Below, in pieces: positions 5,718 through 9,573 of a DNA stretch of 9,573 nucleotides; positions within the stretch are counted from its first letter, which is position 1, and each line of letters opens with the position of its first letter. The notes beneath the pieces are model-generated. The model searched no databases and was not told the origin of the DNA. It worked only from the letters and a program-made list of their open reading frames with translations. A program made the position numbers and the translations under genes. Source of the stretch: Verrucomicrobiota bacterium (GTDB taxonomy: Bacteria; Verrucomicrobiota; Verrucomicrobiia; Limisphaerales; DSYF01); contig JALOTU010000072.1 in the NCBI GenBank assembly GCA_025457725.1, positions 1 through 9,573 on the forward strand. The letters run 5' to 3'.

Positions 5718-8048
5718 ATGAGTCATTCTCACGCAACACAACCGAATCCCGCCGCTCCCGAGGGGGGGGAGTGTTGTATTGCACGCTCCGTGGTGCAGGC
5801 GCTGGCCGAGGAACCCGCGCTGGAAGCCGTCACCTTCGATCGCAGCCGGCATACGGTCTCCGTGGCCACGCTCGGCCGGGTGGACGTCAGCCAGATCATC
5901 ACGCGCGTTTCCGACCAGTTGAAGCACGAGTGCGCGGCGCCCGAGTCCGACTCGTGCGAACTGCTCGCCGGGATGGGCGATTGCGGCAGCTGCGGCCGGC
6001 CGCTGGCGGACCCGGAGCGCGGACGGGTATCCATCCGGCACGACGGCGACCGGGTCACCATCGCCCGTCTCACCTGCCCCACGGCGCCGCGATTCTGGCG
6101 CTGGCGCGACATTCCCTGGCCGCGCGTGGTGCAGCGCGACGTCGAGTTTCTCGAGCACACGCACGAGGAGGATGAATGGAAACCCCAGCTTTTGGCGGCG
6201 GGATTGTGCGGCGGACTGGCCCTGGCCGCGCGCCTCCTGGAGGTCGGTCCCTGGACGGTGCCGTTGTATCTTCTGGCCTATCTGGCGGGCAGCTGGTTCG
6301 CCGCGCACGAGGTGTGGGAACGGCTGCGCCAGCGCGCCATTGACGTCCATTTCCTCATGCTCGCGGTCGCGGTGGGCAGCGCCAGCATTGGCGCCTGGGG
6401 CGAGGGAGCCACGCTGTTGTTCCTCTTTTCGCTGTCCGGCGCCCTGGAGCATTACGCACTGGGACGAACCCAGAAGGAGATTCACTCGCTCTTTCACGAT
6501 GCCCCCAAGGTCGCCCAGTTGCTGGAGGCGGACGGCACCGAACGGGAGATCGCCGTGGACCGGCTGGAGGCGGGCATGCGGTTGCGGGTCAAACCCGGAT
6601 CGCAATTCCCGGTGGATGGGGAAATCGTCAAGGGCCAAACCTCGGCGGATGAATCCAACCTGACCGGCGAGGCCACGCCGGTGCCCAAGGCCGTCGGGGA
6701 TGGCGTGCTGGCTGGGACGCTGAACCAGTGGGGTGTGGTGGAGATGACCGTGCTGCGGCCCGCTTCAGAAAGCGCCCTGCAGAAGATCATTCATCTGATC
6801 CAGGAAGCGCAACAGAACAAGGCGCCCACCCAACGGTTCACCGACCGGGTCAGCACCTACTACACCTACTTCGCGCTGGGCATGTCGCTGGCGATGTTCT
6901 TCGTCTGGTGGCTCGGATTCGGCCTCGCCCCGTTCGAAAACGCCGGCGGCGCGAAGAGCGCGTTTTATCGCACCATGACCCTGTTGGTCGTCGCCTCGCC
7001 CTGCGCCCTGGTGCTGTCCATCCCCTCCGCGGTGCTGGCGGCCATCGCCTGGGGCGCACGGCATGGCATCCTGTTCCGCGGCGGCGCGGCGGTGGAGAAT
7101 CTGGCCGAGGTCAACACGGTGGCGCTCGACAAAACCGGCACCCTCACCACCGGCGAACTGAGCGTGGAAGGGGTGGAGAGTTTTCCCCCGGGACGGGAGG
7201 AGGAGGTCAATGTGCTGGCGTTCTCGCTTGAACGCCTCTCCACCCATCCGCTGGCCCGCGCCATCACCGTGCACGGCAAACGCCTCGGATTGGCAGCGGT
7301 TGAGTTTGATCGGTTTGAATCGGTGACCGGCTTCGGATTGGAGGCCACACTCAACGGCCAGACCCTCCGGCTGGGCGGACGGGACTGGATCGCCGAGGGC
7401 GGCGGGCTGCCGGAGGGCGTGCCGCCCCCGGACGCCGGCTTCGCCGAGGTTTGGCTGGTGCGCGATGGACTCGCCGGTCGCGTGCTGTTGCGCGACGACA
7501 TCCGGCCCCAGGCCCGGGTGGTCGTGGAGGAATTGAGGCGGGAAGGGCTGCGGTCCGTGGTGCTGACCGGAGATCGAGCCGCCGCCGGGGAACATCTCCG
7601 GCAACAATTGCATGTGGACGATGTGCGGGCGGAACTGAAGCCCGATCAGAAGGTGGCGGCCGTCCGCTCACTGAGCGAAAACGGCGGACGGGTGGCCATG
7701 GTGGGCGACGGAGTCAATGACGCGCCCAGCCTGGCCGCCGCGCACATCGGCGTGGCCATGGGCGCGAGGGGTTCGGACGCCGCGCTCGAGCAGGCGGACG
7801 TGGTGCTGATGCACGACCGCCTGGAGAACTTCCTCTCGGCCTTCCGCTTGAGCCAACGCGCCCGTCGCATCATCAAGCAGAACCTGTTCATCTCGCTGGG
7901 CACCGTGGTCGTGCTGGTGGCGCTGGCGCTGATCGGCCTCATCCCCTTGACCATCGGTGTCGTGGGCCACGAAGGCAGCACGGTGGTGGTGGTGATGAAC
8001 AGTCTGCGACTGCTGATCGGAGGGGTGAAGCAGGTGAAGGTGGAGTGA
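5718..8048 (+). CDS. P1B-4 type heavy-metal-transporting ATPase with Cys-rich N-terminus
   Basis: Inner-membrane ATP-driven metal exporter, 776 residues from the ATG at 5718. That start is preferred because GGGAGGAGG (5698-5706) lies upstream, although 11 nt away; an in-frame ATG at 5688 has none. In 5718 numbering: N-terminal domain 1-155, membrane helices about 158-200 and 211-247, TGE (actuator) at 316-318, helix and SPC metal site at 427-429, phosphorylation site DKTGT at 471-475, HP locus at 510-511, GDGVND at 663-668, and HEGST in the last helix at 751-755. SPC plus HEG[GS]T is the diagnostic pair of the P1B-4 subgroup (CoaT, CzcP, CtpD, PfeT), which moves Co, Zn, Fe or related ions; the substrate is not determinable here. 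The N-terminus is unusual for the subgroup: an HMA-like fold with GECC instead of GMTCxxC, then a second Cys region (C72, C80, CGSC at 89-92, C120) and EHTHEEDE before the first helix. Confidence 0.92.
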   Translation: MSHSHATQPNPAAPEGGECCIARSVVQALAEEPALEAVTFDRSRHTVSVATLGRVDVSQIITRVSDQLKHECAAPESDSCELLAGMGDCGSCGRPLADPERGRVSIRHDGDRVTIARLTCPTAPRFWRWRDIPWPRVVQRDVEFLEHTHEEDEWKPQLLAAGLCGGLALAARLLEVGPWTVPLYLLAYLAGSWFAAHEVWERLRQRAIDVHFLMLAVAVGSASIGAWGEGATLLFLFSLSGALEHYALGRTQKEIHSLFHDAPKVAQLLEADGTEREIAVDRLEAGMRLRVKPGSQFPVDGEIVKGQTSADESNLTGEATPVPKAVGDGVLAGTLNQWGVVEMTVLRPASESALQKIIHLIQEAQQNKAPTQRFTDRVSTYYTYFALGMSLAMFFVWWLGFGLAPFENAGGAKSAFYRTMTLLVVASPCALVLSIPSAVLAAIAWGARHGILFRGGAAVENLAEVNTVALDKTGTLTTGELSVEGVESFPPGREEEVNVLAFSLERLSTHPLARAITVHGKRLGLAAVEFDRFESVTGFGLEATLNGQTLRLGGRDWIAEGGGLPEGVPPPDAGFAEVWLVRDGLAGRVLLRDDIRPQARVVVEELRREGLRSVVLTGDRAAAGEHLRQQLHVDDVRAELKPDQKVAAVRSLSENGGRVAMVGDGVNDAPSLAAAHIGVAMGARGSDAALEQADVVLMHDRLENFLSAFRLSQRARRIIKQNLFISLGTVVVLVALALIGLIPLTIGVVGHEGSTVVVVMNSLRLLIGGVKQVKVE

Positions 8049-8122
8049 CCCCGGGTTCGGCACCCGTCCTGCGGCCGGTGTTCCAGCGTGGGAATCAGAA
8101 CCGGAATCAGTGCGCGGCGCGC
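8049..8122. other. Short convergent gap between the ATPase gene and nadA
   Basis: The 74-bp gap has one small hairpin, CGGGT (8052-8056) with ACCCG (8062-8066), and a short direct repeat GGAATCAG (8091-8098 and 8103-8110). There is no T-run on either strand, so no canonical intrinsic terminator serves either gene. Confidence 0.5.
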
Positions 8123-9103
8123 TCAGCCCGCGTTCTCGATCGGCTGCGCGGAGATCTCGAGCATCCGCTCGATTGGGCGGCGGGCACGATCGAGGATGTC
8201 CGCGGGCAGTTCAATTCGCGGTGACAGGTTCTTCAGGCAATCCCGCACCTTTTCCAGCGTGTTCATCTTCATGTATTTGCACTCGCTGCAACGACAGTTG
8301 TCCGTCGGCATGCGCATGACGTCGAACACGGGCGCGGGCAGGAATTCCTTGCCGGGACATTCCTTGCGCAGCCGGTGGATGATGCCGGACTCCGTGACCA
8401 CCACGAACTGCTTCGACGCGCTCTTCCGGCAGAAATCGATCATCTTCTCGGTGGAACACACGACATCCGCCAGGTCGCGAACTTCCTTGAGGCATTCCGG
8501 GTGGGCGATGATCGGCGTGTGCGGGTGGGCCGCGCGAACCTGCTGGAGCCCTTCCTTCCGAAACTCCACATGCACATAACAGTCCCCCCTCCACAACTTC
8601 ATCGGCCGGCCCGTCGTTTCCATCACCCACTGCCCCAGATTCTCGTCCGGGACGAACAACAAATCCCGGTCCTTGGGGGCGGCGCGCACGATGCGATCCG
8701 CATTGCCGCTGGTGCAGATGCAATCGCTCAACGCCTTCACCGCGGCGCTGCAATTGATGTAGGCGATGGTGTAAAAGTTGGGATTGGTCTTCTGGAGCGC
8801 GGCCAGCTGGTCGGCCGGACAGCTTTCCTCCAGCGAACAGCCGGCGTCCTTGTCCGGCAGCACCACAATCTTGCCCGGGTTCAGGATCTTGGCGGTTTCC
8901 GCCATGAAATGAACTCCGCAAAAGGCAATCACCTCAGCGTTCGTGGTTGCGGCCTGACGCGCCAGTCCGAGCGAATCCCCCACGTAATCCGCGACATCCT
9001 GAATCTCGGGCACCTGGTAATTATGGGCCAGAATGACGGCGTTGCGCTCTTGTTTGAGCGCGGTGATCTCCCGCGTCAACGCGGCGGCGCGGTCCGCAGT
9101 CAT
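8123..9103 (-). CDS. nadA: Quinolinate synthase A (4Fe-4S)
   Basis: Condenses iminoaspartate (from NadB) with dihydroxyacetone phosphate to quinolinate in de novo NAD synthesis; a cytoplasmic, oxygen-sensitive 4Fe-4S enzyme. The 326-residue product from the ATG at 9103 shows NAVILAHNYQ (substrate His at 27), DYVGDSLGLA, FCGVHFMAETAKIL (about 61-74) and the HPEC motif (about 201-204). By alignment with E. coli and Thermotoga NadA the cluster ligands are Cys89 (DAGCSLEE), Cys175 (RGDCYVH) and one Cys of NCRCSECKYM (270, 272, 275; most likely 275). The frame extends 52 codons upstream to TTG 9259, but that stretch is nonconserved and partly made of a dispersed repeat, while MTADRAAALTREI fits known NadA N-termini. 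No clear Shine-Dalgarno is present. nadB and nadC are not adjacent in the window. Confidence 0.95.
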   Translation of the reverse strand: MTADRAAALTREITALKQERNAVILAHNYQVPEIQDVADYVGDSLGLARQAATTNAEVIAFCGVHFMAETAKILNPGKIVVLPDKDAGCSLEESCPADQLAALQKTNPNFYTIAYINCSAAVKALSDCICTSGNADRIVRAAPKDRDLLFVPDENLGQWVMETTGRPMKLWRGDCYVHVEFRKEGLQQVRAAHPHTPIIAHPECLKEVRDLADVVCSTEKMIDFCRKSASKQFVVVTESGIIHRLRKECPGKEFLPAPVFDVMRMPTDNCRCSECKYMKMNTLEKVRDCLKNLSPRIELPADILDRARRPIERMLEISAQPIENAG

Positions 9104-9237
9104 GGGCGCTCGAAGCGATGGAATGCGGGTCCCCGGTGGTTCAGCGAGAGTGGGATGGCTCACGTCAAGGAGGTTAACTTTCGGGAGGGTCAGCGTCAAT
9201 GGACGCCGGCATGGGGGAAGCAACGGGTCTGGCTTCC

Positions 9238-9250
9238 AGCCGGCGACACC
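9238..9250. repeat. Second copy of the AGCCGGCGAYACC repeat core (first copy 1987-1999)
   Basis: AGCCGGCGACACC here matches AGCCGGCGATACC at 1987-1999 in 12 of 13 bases. Both copies are preceded by complementary GGCT, giving a small hairpin in each (GGCT at 9231-9234 pairs with AGCC at 9238-9241). Both are intergenic. This points to a dispersed palindromic repeat in this genome; the rest of 9104-9263 holds no gene. Confidence 0.45.
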
Positions 9251-9263
9251 GTTGGGCAAAGAG

Positions 9264-9572
9264 CTAGAACACTCCGGGTCCGAAGCAGAGCAGCATTACC
9301 GCGACGCCGGTCACGATGCCCAGGAAGGTCGCGCCGGGGGCGCAACAATCGCCCCGTCGGCGCACGATGATATGGCTGGGGACGGCAATCAGGAGTTCGA
9401 GAATGCTGCCGCGCAGCAGCCAGTTCAGGCAGCGTTGGAACATTCCGGCGGGAGCATCGGCGCGGGCAAACCTCCAGAACAACAGGCCCCAGAACACCCA
9501 GAAGATGAGGATCAGGTTGAGGGACCCGAGCACTGCCTGAATATCGTCAGGCGCCTGCCGGGCGGGAAGCTG
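9264..9572 (-). CDS. Uncharacterised small membrane protein, C-terminal part (5'-truncated by window)
   Basis: The frame is open from the right window edge with no stop, and ends at TAG 9264-9266, so the start codon is probably outside; a GTG at 9533 is in frame but there is no Shine-Dalgarno evidence for it. About 100 residues are visible. Three hydrophobic segments can be seen: LNLILIFWVFWGLLFW, LNWLLRGSILELLIAVPSHIIV, and FLGIVTGVAVMLLCFGPGVF at the very C-terminus. The connecting loops are basic (RFARADAP, VRRRGDCCAPG) with an adjacent Cys pair. The LLRGS-LELL-AVP-H-IVRRR-DCCAP pattern is one I associate with conserved hypothetical membrane proteins of Planctomycetes and Verrucomicrobia; no function is known to me. 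It reads in the same direction as nadA, 160 bp upstream of it. Confidence 0.7.
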   Translation of the reverse strand, partial: QLPARQAPDDIQAVLGSLNLILIFWVFWGLLFWRFARADAPAGMFQRCLNWLLRGSILELLIAVPSHIIVRRRGDCCAPGATFLGIVTGVAVMLLCFGPGVF

Positions 9573-9573
9573 G

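Noticed and set aside
4971..6638. Long open - frame opposite uspA and the ATPase N-terminus
   Set aside because: Spans two well-supported + genes and an intergenic repeat cluster; shadow due to high GC.
9172..9199. TTGACG (9194-9199, - strand) as a -35 box for nadA
   Set aside because: The only hexamer at suitable spacing is TTAACC, a poor -10 match.
1..9573. tRNA, rRNA, CRISPR array, insertion sequence or att sites
   Set aside because: No cloverleaf, rRNA core, regularly spaced repeats, transposase or integrase was seen anywhere in the window.

Overview
The window is GC-rich, accessory-light bacterial chromosome. GTP-dependent PEP carboxykinase, GlnRS, quinolinate synthase, a heptanucleotide microsatellite and several intergenic GC-rich palindromes together suggest a Verrucomicrobiota or other PVC-group genome. 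That placement is inference from gene content and remembered repeat style, not a computed one. There are no rRNA or tRNA genes, no insertion sequence, no phage genes and no CRISPR array.

Layout from left to right. A 5'-truncated glutaminyl-tRNA synthetase gene (glnS, + strand, 2-1793) carries a 41-residue insertion with a 4 x 7-bp tandem repeat. Its reading frame is broken at about 1033-1038, in a way that fits an 11-bp deletion. A 335-bp gap follows, rich in inverted repeats, including a possible folded RNA closed by a 13-bp stem (1875-2031). It leads to a 64-residue secreted or lipid-free exported Cys-rich peptide (2129-2323) with its own intrinsic terminator. A pair of perfect palindromes and a second, opposite terminator separate this from pckG (- strand, 2598-4415). 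The 687-bp divergent gap after pckG contains only direct and inverted repeats. Next comes a + strand pair: a UspA-type stress protein (5103-5651) and a P1B-4 type metal-transporting ATPase with an unusual Cys-rich N-terminus (5718-8048). It converges on nadA (- strand, 8123-9103). The right edge holds the 3' part of an uncharacterised small membrane protein (- strand, 9264-9572).

Functionally, most genes are housekeeping: tRNA charging, gluconeogenic or anaplerotic C4/C3 conversion, and NAD synthesis. The accessory interest lies in metal and stress handling: the UspA and P1B-4 ATPase pair, and separately the small metallothionein-like Cys-rich peptide behind a structured leader. I found no recognisable multi-gene novel system. 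The best candidates for something undescribed are the folded element at 1875-2103 with its Cys-rich peptide, and the nonstandard N-terminus of the ATPase.
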